From assembly GCA_019348265.1 (NCBI GenBank), contig JAHWJV010000180.1, forward strand, positions 1-7,244: a DNA stretch of 7,244 bases, given 5' to 3'. The stretch is from Gemmatimonadota bacterium (GTDB lineage Bacteria > Gemmatimonadota > Gemmatimonadetes > Longimicrobiales > Longimicrobiaceae). The position numbers were made by a program, and so were the translations under genes. Positions 1 to 6,586 of this stretch are shown here, in pieces (position 1 is the first letter of the stretch; each line of letters opens with the position of its first letter). The notes beneath the pieces are model-generated. The model made no database searches. It saw only the letters and a list, made by a program, of their open reading frames with translations, and was not told where the DNA came from.

Positions 1-416
1 ATCATGCCGAGAAGCTGGCGGCTCGAGCCGATCACCGACTGGATCGCCTCGCTCTGCCTGCCGTTCACTTCGCCCAGGAGGCCGTCACGCAGAACCTCGC
101 CGTACGTGACGATCGCCGTCAGCGGCGTCCGCAGCTCGTGCGAGACGTTGGCCAGGAACTGCGACTTCGCGACATCCAGGTTGCGAAGCTCCCGCAGCGA
201 CATCTCGAGCTCTTCGATACGCCGAGCCGTCCCGTCCCGCTGCGCGCCGTCCTCCCCGTTCGACTCCACCGCGGTGAGCGTCTCCGCGCCGTGCTCGCCG
301 GAGTTTTCCTGCCCCCCGGCACTTTCCTGCACCCGAAAGCCCTCGCGGGCAAGGACTGCCCGCAACCGGTCCGGCGCATCGTTGTCGCCGTTCAGGAGTA
401 GTCGGAGCTCGATCAT
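1..416 (-). CDS. Sensor histidine kinase, 5' part only (runs off the left edge)
   Basis: The 138 visible codons start at an ATG (416-414) and run off the window without a stop. Residues 83-102 contain the phospho-acceptor H-box (SHELRTPLT, His93) of a HisKA dimerisation domain, preceded by a charged, probably coiled-coil helix (about 65-85). The ATP-binding HATPase domain would lie beyond the window. No membrane segment is visible, so this looks like a cytoplasmic kinase. Residues 4-32 (RLLLNGDND, then an amphipathic stretch ending in GFRVQES) resemble the first strand and helix of a receiver domain, but only that piece is present before an acidic linker. It begins 33 bases after the ABC exporter stop, in the same frame, and is probably co-transcribed with it. 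No good Shine-Dalgarno precedes the ATG, so a later start (for example Met72) is possible. The kinase call is firm; the target is unknown. Confidence 0.88.
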   Translation of the reverse strand, partial: MIELRLLLNGDNDAPDRLRAVLAREGFRVQESAGGQENSGEHGAETLTAVESNGEDGAQRDGTARRIEELEMSLRELRNLDVAKSQFLANVSHELRTPLTAIVTYGEVLRDGLLGEVNGRQSEAIQSVIGSSRQLLGM

Positions 417-449
417 TGGACAGTGCGGAAGGTCGGCAAGGCTCCCAAT

Positions 450-2234
450 CTAGATTTCGTCCTCGACAGGGGCAAGGACGCCTTCATCCGCAAGCCTGTC
501 GGCGAGTAGCTGGCGGTGGAGCAGGGTGGCGTACGAACCGCCGCTCTGCAGCAGCTCTGCATGCGTTCCCTGCTCGCGGATGGTGCCGTTCTCCAGCACC
601 ACGATGAGGTCCGCTCCCATGACGGCCGTGACTCGGTGGCTCACGATCACGCTCGTCCGGTCCCGCATCACCTCGCGGAGCCCGCTCAGGATCTCCGCCT
701 CCGTATGCGTGTCCACCGCCGACAGCGCGTCGTCGAGCACCAGAACGCGCGGGTCGCGGGCGATGGCGCGCGCCAGCGTGGCGCGCTGCTTCTGACCGCC
801 GGAGAGGTTCACGCCGCGCTCGCCGAGCAGGGTCTCGTAGCCGAGGGGAAAGGCGCTCACGGTGGAGTCCAGCTGCGCGATGGCCGCTGCCCGCCGGATC
901 TTCTCCATCTGCGCCTCATCCTCCTCGTCCACACCGAGGCCGAGGTTCTCGCGAATGGTGTCCGAGAAGAGGAAGGCGTCCTGTGGGACCATGCCTATGG
1001 CGGCGCGCAGCCCGGCGAGGGGCATCTCGCGGATGGGCACGCCGTCCAGCAGGATCTCGCCGGCGACCGGGTCGAAGAGGCGTGCGAGAAGAGCGACCAG
1101 CGTCGACTTCCCCGCGCCGGTGGCTCCCACCACGGCCAGCATCGACCCGGCGGGGACCCGGAAGGAGACGTTCCGGATGACCCAGCGCTCCGTGCCCGGG
1201 TAGCGGAAGGATACTTCGCGGAACTCGATCTCTCCGCGAACGGTGGCCGGGGAACGCGGTGCAGCGGGATCGCGGATCACCGGGTCCAGCGCCATGATCC
1301 GGTTGATGCGGCCCATGGACGCGGCGCCTCGCTGGTACAGGTTCACCACCCATCCGAGCGCGATCATCGGCCAGGAGAGCATGCCGAGGTAGAGCATGAA
1401 GGCGACGAACTCGCCGGTGCTTATCGCCCCGCGCATCACCGCTCGGCCGCCGATGAGGAGCGCGACGACCATGGCGAAGCCGCTGAGCAGCGCGAGCAGC
1501 GGGTGGAAGAGCCCGGAGACTCGCGCCAGGTGCATGTTGAGCTGCAGATACTGGTGCGAGAGGTCGCGAAAGCGCCCCGCCTGCTGCGCTTCACGCCCGT
1601 AGGCTTTCACGATTCGCACGCCAGCCAGGTTCTCCTGCGCCATAGTGGACATGGCGGAATACTGCTCCTGGATCTTCGTGAAGCGCTGGTGGATCAACTG
1701 CCCGAACGCCAGCGTGACCGGCGGGAGAGCCAGCATGGGGATCATCGACCAGAGGGTGAGCCACGGATCGATCCAGACCATCAGCGTCAGCGAGAAGACC
1801 GTTCCGACGAGGGTGTTGACGAGGTACATATAGGCCGGGCCGGCCACCATGCGGACCGCCGAGATGTCGTTCGTCGCCCGGCTCATGATGTCGCCGGTGG
1901 GAGTCGCCGCGTAGAAGCCGGCGTCCAGCTTCAGGAGATGGCGGAAGAAGTCGTTGGCGAGGTCGAACTCGACGCGGCGGCTCACCCCGTTGAGCAGCTC
2001 GCGCATCCAGTAGCGGCCGATTCCCCCGAGCACCGCCGTGAGCACGACGAGCCCGGCGTAGCGGAGCATCAGCCCCGGCGAGACATCCGGCCGCGCGAGC
2101 GCGTCGATCCCTTGCTTGATGAAGTACGGCGCCGCCAGGGAGAACGCGTTCGCGACGAAAACCGCCGCGAGACCGGCCGCAATGGAGACACGATACCGAC
2201 GGAGATACGGAAGAAGCGCTTGTAATTCCTTCAC
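450..2234 (-). CDS. Half-size ABC exporter, MdlA/BmrC/TM287-type degenerate-site subunit
   Basis: This 594-residue protein has an N-terminal six-helix exporter membrane domain (about 15-310) fused to a nucleotide-binding domain (about 335-575), the usual length for type IV exporters. In the ATPase domain I see the A-loop Tyr345, Walker A GATGAGKST (370-378), Q-loop Gln418, signature LSGGQ (477-481), Walker B ending D501-D502, D-loop SAVD (505-508) and switch His533. The residue after the Walker B aspartate is Asp502, not the catalytic Glu. Within the family this marks the degenerate-site partner of heterodimeric exporters (E. coli MdlA, B. subtilis BmrC/YheI, Thermotoga TM287), so a second subunit with a normal Glu is expected. 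None is encoded next to it here. The start is GTG, fixed by an in-frame TAA immediately upstream; no Shine-Dalgarno precedes it. Substrate unknown; drugs or lipids are typical of the family. Confidence 0.93.
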   Translation of the reverse strand: MKELQALLPYLRRYRVSIAAGLAAVFVANAFSLAAPYFIKQGIDALARPDVSPGLMLRYAGLVVLTAVLGGIGRYWMRELLNGVSRRVEFDLANDFFRHLLKLDAGFYAATPTGDIMSRATNDISAVRMVAGPAYMYLVNTLVGTVFSLTLMVWIDPWLTLWSMIPMLALPPVTLAFGQLIHQRFTKIQEQYSAMSTMAQENLAGVRIVKAYGREAQQAGRFRDLSHQYLQLNMHLARVSGLFHPLLALLSGFAMVVALLIGGRAVMRGAISTGEFVAFMLYLGMLSWPMIALGWVVNLYQRGAASMGRINRIMALDPVIRDPAAPRSPATVRGEIEFREVSFRYPGTERWVIRNVSFRVPAGSMLAVVGATGAGKSTLVALLARLFDPVAGEILLDGVPIREMPLAGLRAAIGMVPQDAFLFSDTIRENLGLGVDEEDEAQMEKIRRAAAIAQLDSTVSAFPLGYETLLGERGVNLSGGQKQRATLARAIARDPRVLVLDDALSAVDTHTEAEILSGLREVMRDRTSVIVSHRVTAVMGADLIVVLENGTIREQGTHAELLQSGGSYATLLHRQLLADRLADEGVLAPVEDEI

Positions 2235-2340
2235 TTACAATATGGCATGGCGGTTGCCCTTCTCGGGGCCCAGATCACTGCGGCGACGGAGCGCGAAGCT
2301 ACTCCCCAGGATCCCGGAATTCAAGTAACGATGCGGCTTT

Positions 2341-2346
2341 GGAGAG
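2341..2346 (+). promoter_or_regulatory. Ribosome binding site deciding the lipoprotein start
   Basis: GGAGAG lies 5 bases before the ATG at 2352. The reading frame is open from an earlier ATG at 2247, but that one has no such site, and a lipoprotein signal peptide begins exactly at 2352. The later start is therefore preferred. Confidence 0.75.
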
Positions 2347-2351
2347 ATATC

Positions 2352-3230
2352 ATGAAGACATATGGACGAGTCGCGGCTCTGCTCCTTCTCCTGCCCGTGT
2401 CCACTTTTGTGGCCGCATGCGGCGGCGGTGAGGACACCAGCGATGCTCGCGCGGCCCTGGAGAAGGAGGCGCTGGAGCGCGAGCTCGACCTCGCGCTGCA
2501 GCCGGACACCACGCTCGAGCCCGAGTTCGCCGACGTCCCGGTGGACGTACCCGCGCCGGAAGCGGAGCCGCTCCGCCCGACGCCCAGGCCGGCACCGCGG
2601 CCCGCCGCCCGGACGGCGGCACCCGCGCCGCGGCCGAGTGCTCCGCGCCCCAGCCCGACTCCCGCGCCGGAGCCGAGCCGGCCCCGTACCGTGACCATAT
2701 CCGTCCCGGCGGGCACCAGCTTCTCCGTTCGGCTGAACCAGGAGCTGAGCACCCGCACCAGCACGGTCGGTGAGACCTTCACGGCCACGCTGGCCGAGCC
2801 GCTCCTCGCCGACGACGGCACCACGCTGATTCCGTCTGGCGCGACGGTCCGCGGCCGGGTCACCGAGTCCAGCAAATCGGGCCGCACCGGTCAGCAGGCG
2901 CAGCTCCGGATCGACTTCACCTCGGTGTCTTACGGCGGGGAAACGTATTCGCTCAGCGCCACCACGATGGACGCCGAAGCGCGCCTCGTGACACGCGACA
3001 GCAAGGCCACCCAGGCTGCCAAGGTGGGCGGCGGCGCCGTCGCCGGAGCCATCATCGGGCGCGTCATCGGCAAGAGCACCCGCGCCACCGTCGGCGGAGC
3101 GGCGGTAGGCGCCGCCGCCGGCACCGCCGTCGCCATCGGCACCGCCGACGTCGACGCCGTCATCCCCTCCGGCGCGCGCATCACCGCCCGGCTGGATACG
3201 CCGGTCAGGGTGGAGAAGGAGATCAGCTAG
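2352..3230 (+). CDS. Lipoprotein with proline-rich linker and glycine-zipper-like segment
   Basis: The 292-residue product starts with a signal peptide (Lys2, hydrophobic 7-20) ending in a lipobox-like VAAC with Cys23 as the likely lipidation site, so it is probably anchored on the periplasmic face of a membrane. A charged helix (30-50) is followed by a Pro/Ala/Arg-rich linker (about 66-112), which may span the periplasm or cell wall. The folded part (113-292) contains three similar short motifs: SVPAGTSFSVRL (117-128), LIPSGATVRGRV (159-170) and VIPSGARITARL (270-281). Between the last two is a Gly/Ala-rich segment (225-263) with GxxxG spacing, like glycine zippers of outer-membrane-associated proteins. 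I recognise the architecture as one seen in conserved hypothetical proteins but know no established function. It is transcribed away from the ABC exporter gene with 117 bases between them, and towards ggt. Confidence 0.85.
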   Translation: MKTYGRVAALLLLLPVSTFVAACGGGEDTSDARAALEKEALERELDLALQPDTTLEPEFADVPVDVPAPEAEPLRPTPRPAPRPAARTAAPAPRPSAPRPSPTPAPEPSRPRTVTISVPAGTSFSVRLNQELSTRTSTVGETFTATLAEPLLADDGTTLIPSGATVRGRVTESSKSGRTGQQAQLRIDFTSVSYGGETYSLSATTMDAEARLVTRDSKATQAAKVGGGAVAGAIIGRVIGKSTRATVGGAAVGAAAGTAVAIGTADVDAVIPSGARITARLDTPVRVEKEIS

Positions 3231-3231
3231 A

Positions 3232-3294
3232 AAACGATGAATGATGAATGATGAATTGGGGTGAGTTCAATTCATCGTTCATCATTCATCATTT
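3232..3294. repeat. Long AT-rich inverted repeat made of 7-base units, possible bidirectional terminator
   Basis: Two 26-base arms (3232-3257 and 3269-3294) match as reverse complements at 24 of 26 positions, separated by an 11-base loop. The left arm holds three perfect tandem copies of GATGAAT (3236-3256); the right arm holds the complement of three copies, one with a single change. In RNA read from the plus strand the two mismatches are a C-A and a U-G wobble, so a nearly continuous stem forms. Short T tracts follow in both directions (TTTCTTT at 3292-3298 on plus, TTTT from 3234 to 3231 on minus). The element fills the space between two convergent stop codons, as a shared terminator would. 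It is strikingly AT-rich against its surroundings, so a repeat-family or mobile origin is also possible. Confidence 0.8.
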
Positions 3295-3297
3295 CTT

Positions 3298-5121
3298 TCA
3301 CCTCACCACCTCCTTCGCCGCCCCCTCCACCCCCACCGCCGCTCCGCCGCGACGCGGGTCGGCGACGCCGACCAGGAGGCCATCCGGGCGGAGCAGGATG
3401 GAGGCTGCATCTCCCTGATAGCCGGCCCGGTTTTCCGGCGCTTGCCCCAGCGCTCGTAGCGCGGCGGCGGTCGCGGGAGCGAGGCCGTCGTGCTCGTAGT
3501 ACAGGCGGTCGGGCAGGTGCTGGTGGTGCAGCCTCGGCGCGCCCACGGCCGCGGGTAGATCCATTCCCCAATCCACGACGTTGCTGATCACCTGGGCCAC
3601 CGTGGTGATGATCGTCGGGCCGCCCGGCGAGCCGGTTACGAGGCGTAACCGCCCTTCGGGCGAGAGGACGATGGTGGGGGTCATGGCGGAGAGCATGCGC
3701 TTCCCCGGGGCGACCGCGTTCGCGGCGCCCTGCACCAGGCCGAACTGGTTGGCGGTCCCCGGCTTCGCGGTGAAGTCGTCCATCTCGTTGTTCAGGAAGA
3801 AACCCGCCCCGGTCACGAGAACCCTGCTGCCATAGAGCGAGTTGAGAGTCGTGGTTACTGCGACTGCGTTGCCAGCCGCATCGACGACGGAGTAGTGCGT
3901 GGTGTGCTCTCCCTCGGGCCGCGCGGTCAGGGCGATCGCCGCGACCGTGGTGGGGCCGAGGCCGGGGCGCACCGCCTCGGAGGGGGTCGCCCGGTCGAGG
4001 CGGATGCTGGACCGGCGCTCCGCCGCGTACGCTTCCGAGATCATCCGCGCCGTCGGCTGCGGGATGAAGTCCGGGTCGGCCAGATAGGTGTTGCGGTCGG
4101 CGTACGCGCGCTTGGCCGCCTCCGCGAAGAGGTGCGCGTGCCGGGTGGACAGGTAGCCGGCGGCCCGCAGGTCGTATCCCTCCATGATGTTCAGCATCTC
4201 CGCCAGGGTGGCGCCGCCGGAAGAGGGCGGAGGCATCGAGATCACCTGGTACCCGCGGTAGTCGAAGCGTAGCGGATCACGCCACTTCGCGTCGTAACGC
4301 GCCAGATCCTCCCGCGTGATCAGCCCGTTCCCGCGCCGCATCTCCTCCTCGAGCAGCTCTGCCGTCCGTCCGCGGTAGAACCCCTCCTTTCCGCCCGAAG
4401 CGATCCTGCGCAGCGTCGCGGCGAGGTCCGCCTGTACGAGCCGCTCCCCGACTCGCGGCGCGCGGCCTTCGCGGAGGAAGATCGCGGCGCTCGCCGGGTA
4501 CTGGCGGAAACGGGCCGCGTACTCCTGCAGCGATTCGGCGAGCCGCGCGTGCACCACGATTCCGTCGGCCAGCGCGACGGCCGGGGCTACGAGGTCCGCC
4601 CAAGGCAAGGAGCCGAAGCGGCGGTGCGCCTCCCACATCCCGGCGACCGAGCCTGGAACGCCCGACGCCAGGTGCCCCTCCAGCGAACGGTTGGTGGGGT
4701 TCCCCTGCGCGTCCAGGAACATGTCGCGCGTCGCACGCAGCGGGGCGACCTCTCGGAAATCGAGAGACGCGGTCGTCCCGTTCGCGACGCGAGCTACCAT
4801 GAACCCACCGCCACCGAGGTTGCCGGCTTCCGGGTTCACCACCGCGAGGGCGAAGTGGGTCGCCACCGCGGCATCCACGGCGTTCCCCCCACGCCTCAGG
4901 ATCTCCGCCCCGATCTCGCTGGCGACCCGGTCCGTGCTGGCGACCATTCCGCCGGATGCGACGGCCGGCGCGAGCGATGGCCAGCGGCCGGACCAGGCCG
5001 GCGGAGGGGTGGCGGCGGCGGCCCCGGCTCGCGTCTGAGCGCCTGCCGGAAGCGAGGTTAGTGATGCCGCAAGAAGAACGGAGAGAACGAGTTGGGACGC
5101 TCTGGTCTGGCGTTTGCGCAT
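3298..5121 (-). CDS. ggt: Gamma-glutamyltransferase, exported
   Basis: This 607-residue precursor is an N-terminal-nucleophile enzyme that hydrolyses or transfers gamma-glutamyl groups from glutathione and similar compounds outside the cytoplasm. A signal peptide is visible (basic 1-7, hydrophobic 11-23, AGA at 26-28 before the likely cleavage). Self-cleavage before Thr407 in the TTHYSVVD motif would give a large chain (about 29-406) and a 201-residue small chain. By alignment from memory to E. coli GGT, Arg123 (in DFREVAP) matches the carboxylate-binding Arg114, Asn427 matches Asn411, Glu446 replaces Gln430 (as in mammalian enzymes), Asp449 matches Asp433 and Ser478 matches Ser462. Ala479 stands where Ser463 is expected. 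The spacing from Asp449 to Ser478 suggests a lid loop is present. AGGTG lies close before the ATG. The frame is open far upstream, but only this start gives the signal peptide. It diverges from murQ across 81 bases. Confidence 0.95.
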   Translation of the reverse strand: MRKRQTRASQLVLSVLLAASLTSLPAGAQTRAGAAAATPPPAWSGRWPSLAPAVASGGMVASTDRVASEIGAEILRRGGNAVDAAVATHFALAVVNPEAGNLGGGGFMVARVANGTTASLDFREVAPLRATRDMFLDAQGNPTNRSLEGHLASGVPGSVAGMWEAHRRFGSLPWADLVAPAVALADGIVVHARLAESLQEYAARFRQYPASAAIFLREGRAPRVGERLVQADLAATLRRIASGGKEGFYRGRTAELLEEEMRRGNGLITREDLARYDAKWRDPLRFDYRGYQVISMPPPSSGGATLAEMLNIMEGYDLRAAGYLSTRHAHLFAEAAKRAYADRNTYLADPDFIPQPTARMISEAYAAERRSSIRLDRATPSEAVRPGLGPTTVAAIALTARPEGEHTTHYSVVDAAGNAVAVTTTLNSLYGSRVLVTGAGFFLNNEMDDFTAKPGTANQFGLVQGAANAVAPGKRMLSAMTPTIVLSPEGRLRLVTGSPGGPTIITTVAQVISNVVDWGMDLPAAVGAPRLHHQHLPDRLYYEHDGLAPATAAALRALGQAPENRAGYQGDAASILLRPDGLLVGVADPRRGGAAVGVEGAAKEVVR

Positions 5122-5135
5122 GACACCTTTTCGCC

Positions 5136-5149
5136 TGTACACGGGTACA
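5136..5149. promoter_or_regulatory. Small palindrome in the ggt-murQ divergent region, possible operator
   Basis: TGTAC, 4 bases, GTACA forms a perfect inverted repeat 15-28 bases upstream of the ggt start, inside the 81-base divergent intergenic region. Its position would suit a repressor acting on ggt. The arms are only 5 bases, so chance is a real possibility. I could not place convincing -10/-35 pairs for either gene here. Confidence 0.25.
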
Positions 5150-5202
5150 TTACCTTGTGCTACACACCCTGGGCGCGCGCTCATTGATCCGGCAATCATA
5201 GC

Positions 5203-6129
5203 ATGGCGAGTAAGCAGCCGCTGGACCCGCGTCTGACGGAGCAGCGGAATCCGGCCACGGCGGAGATCGACCGCCTGTCGCCGCTGGAGATCGTCGACGT
5301 CATCAACGACGAGGACCAGAAGGTGGCGCCGGCCGTTCAGGCGGAGCGCAAATCGATTGCCCGCGCGATCGAGTTCGTGGAGGAGGCGTTTCGCTCCGGT
5401 GGCCGGCTGATCTACGTCGGCGCCGGCACGTCCGGGCGCCTGGGCGTGCTGGATGCATCCGAGATGCCGCCGACCTACGGCACCGATCCGGAGATGGTGC
5501 AGGGGGTGATCGCCGGCGGGCTCGACGCGCTGACCCGCGCCAAGGAGGGCGCCGAGGACCAGCCGCAGGAAGGCGCGGCGGCGGTCGAGGCGAGGCGGGT
5601 GGGGCCGAAGGACTTCGTCCTGGGGATCGCCACCTCGGGAACGACGCCCTTCGTTCACGGTGCGCTCCAGCGGGCGAAGGAGCTCGGCGCCAAGACGGGT
5701 TTTCTGCTCTGCACCCCGCCCCTCCCCGAGTACCGCACGCGTTATGACGTGGTGATCGCTCCGCTGGTCGGCCCCGAGGTGGTCACGGGCTCCACCCGGA
5801 TGAAGGCGGGCACGGCGACCAAGCTGGTGCTGAACATGATCACCACCGGGGCGATGATCCGGCTGGGCAAGGTGTTCGGCAACCTCATGGTGGATCTCCG
5901 CGCCACGAACGAAAAGCTCCAGGACCGGAGCGAGCGGATCCTGATGGAGGTGCTGGACCTCAGTCGCCCGAGGGCTCGCGACCTGCTCGCGGAAGCTGGG
6001 GGCAGCGTGAAGACGGCGATCGCGATGGCGTGGACGGGCACCGATCCGAAGAGCGCGCAGGAGAGGCTCCGTGAGGTGGGAGGACGTCTCGGAGAGGTGC
6101 TCGGTGCAGAGGGTGCGGATGGCGCCTGA
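5203..6129 (+). CDS. murQ: N-acetylmuramic acid 6-phosphate etherase (MurQ)
   Basis: MurQ cleaves the lactyl ether of MurNAc-6-phosphate, giving GlcNAc-6-phosphate and D-lactate in the cytoplasm during peptidoglycan recycling. The 308-residue product is close to the family length of about 300 and carries the SIS-domain sugar-phosphate site GAGTSGRLGVLDASE (73-87), the EGAED motif (115-119), SGTTPF (145-150) and the strongly conserved block from EVVTGSTRMKAGTA through GKVFGNLMVDLRATNEK (192-238). Glu87 and Glu118 correspond in position and spacing to the E. coli catalytic glutamates 83 and 114. The ATG at 5203 gives the expected N-terminus, although no clear Shine-Dalgarno is seen. It is the first gene of a plus-strand operon with the unknown gene and anmK, and its stop overlaps the next start by 11 bases. 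A kinase supplying its substrate sits two genes on. No PTS transporter (MurP) is nearby, which fits recycling through anhydro-MurNAc. Confidence 0.97.
   Translation: MASKQPLDPRLTEQRNPATAEIDRLSPLEIVDVINDEDQKVAPAVQAERKSIARAIEFVEEAFRSGGRLIYVGAGTSGRLGVLDASEMPPTYGTDPEMVQGVIAGGLDALTRAKEGAEDQPQEGAAAVEARRVGPKDFVLGIATSGTTPFVHGALQRAKELGAKTGFLLCTPPLPEYRTRYDVVIAPLVGPEVVTGSTRMKAGTATKLVLNMITTGAMIRLGKVFGNLMVDLRATNEKLQDRSERILMEVLDLSRPRARDLLAEAGGSVKTAIAMAWTGTDPKSAQERLREVGGRLGEVLGAEGADGA
6108..6113 (+). promoter_or_regulatory. Ribosome binding site for the murQ-downstream gene, inside murQ
   Basis: AGAGGG lies 5 bases before the ATG at 6119 and within the last codons of murQ. It favours that ATG over the in-frame GTG at 6071, which is also preceded by a purine run (GAGAGG, 6061-6066). 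Confidence 0.55.
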
Positions 6130-6586
6130 TGAGATCGCCGGGATGGCCGCGCAACCCGCGGCCATCGCCGAATGGGAGGACCTCCTCGTTCGGATCGAGA
6201 TCATGCCCCGAGCGCTGCGAGGAGCGCTGGAGGAGCCGGCGGTAGCGGCGGAAGAACCGAGCGGCGCACTGGAAGCGCTTCTCGACCGGGAGCTGCGGGT
6301 GGGGCGCTGGCTGGAGGTGGCGGCTTTCGGAGACGCCGAGCAGCCGTCCGGCGAGCCGCGGGAGCGGGACTCGCGCTCCCTCGCCGAGCGCTTCGCGGCC
6401 GTGCGCGCCCGCAACTTCGCCATGGTGCAGCGCCGCGGAGTAGACGTCTGGGAGTGGGCGGGCGAGCTCGACGGGACGCCCGTCACCGTCTACCAGCTTC
6501 TCTCCTGGCTCGTCCGGTCGGACGCGGCGGTGCTCGCGGGCATCCGCGGGCAGGGGCCGGCCGCGAGCGGGGTGCCGGTGTGCTGA
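6119..6586 (+). CDS. Uncharacterised protein between murQ and anmK, possibly a DinB-like helical bundle
   Basis: I do not recognise this 155-residue protein by sequence. It is rich in Ala, Glu and Arg, with no signal peptide or membrane segment, so it is probably cytoplasmic. Predicted helices lie at about 14-38, 48-68, 86-106 and 123-142, and a conserved-looking segment WEWAGELDGTPVTVYQLLSW spans 111-130. The four-helix layout and the final G-x-P-V-T-V helix resemble DinB/YfiT-type bundles. However, the histidines that bind metal in that family are absent from the last helix (WLVRSDAAVLAGI), so any relationship would be to a metal-free form. Its start overlaps the murQ end by 11 bases and its TGA overlaps the anmK GTG by 7 bases, which points to translational coupling and a role tied to anhydro-MurNAc metabolism. 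An alternative GTG start at 6071 would add 16 residues. The gene call is good; the family call is weak. Confidence 0.75.
   Translation: MAPDEIAGMAAQPAAIAEWEDLLVRIEIMPRALRGALEEPAVAAEEPSGALEALLDRELRVGRWLEVAAFGDAEQPSGEPRERDSRSLAERFAAVRARNFAMVQRRGVDVWEWAGELDGTPVTVYQLLSWLVRSDAAVLAGIRGQGPAASGVPVC

Noticed and set aside
416..452. Possible read-through fusion of the ABC exporter and the kinase across the in-frame TAG
   Set aside because: The exporter ends at a normal family length, and nothing in the sequence suggests recoding of the stop.
516..2225. A 569-codon plus-strand frame opposite the ABC exporter
   Set aside because: It mirrors the exporter codon by codon, is rich in His/Arg/Glu/Asp with no recognisable domain, and is an expected antisense shadow in high-GC DNA.
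2247..2351. A 35-residue N-terminal extension of the lipoprotein from the ATG at 2247
   Set aside because: It would bury the signal peptide internally, has no ribosome binding site, and lies in the divergent promoter region.
3261..3587. Small plus-strand frame with a run of prolines after the hairpin
   Set aside because: It starts within the inverted repeat and is antisense to the conserved C-terminus of ggt; the proline run reflects the complementary strand of Gly/Val/Ala codons.
5122..6486. The ggt frame stays open upstream on the minus strand for about 1.36 kb, across murQ and the unknown gene
   Set aside because: That region is antisense to clearly conserved murQ, reads as low-complexity Arg/Ser/His-rich protein, and the signal peptide and ribosome binding site place the ggt start at 5121.
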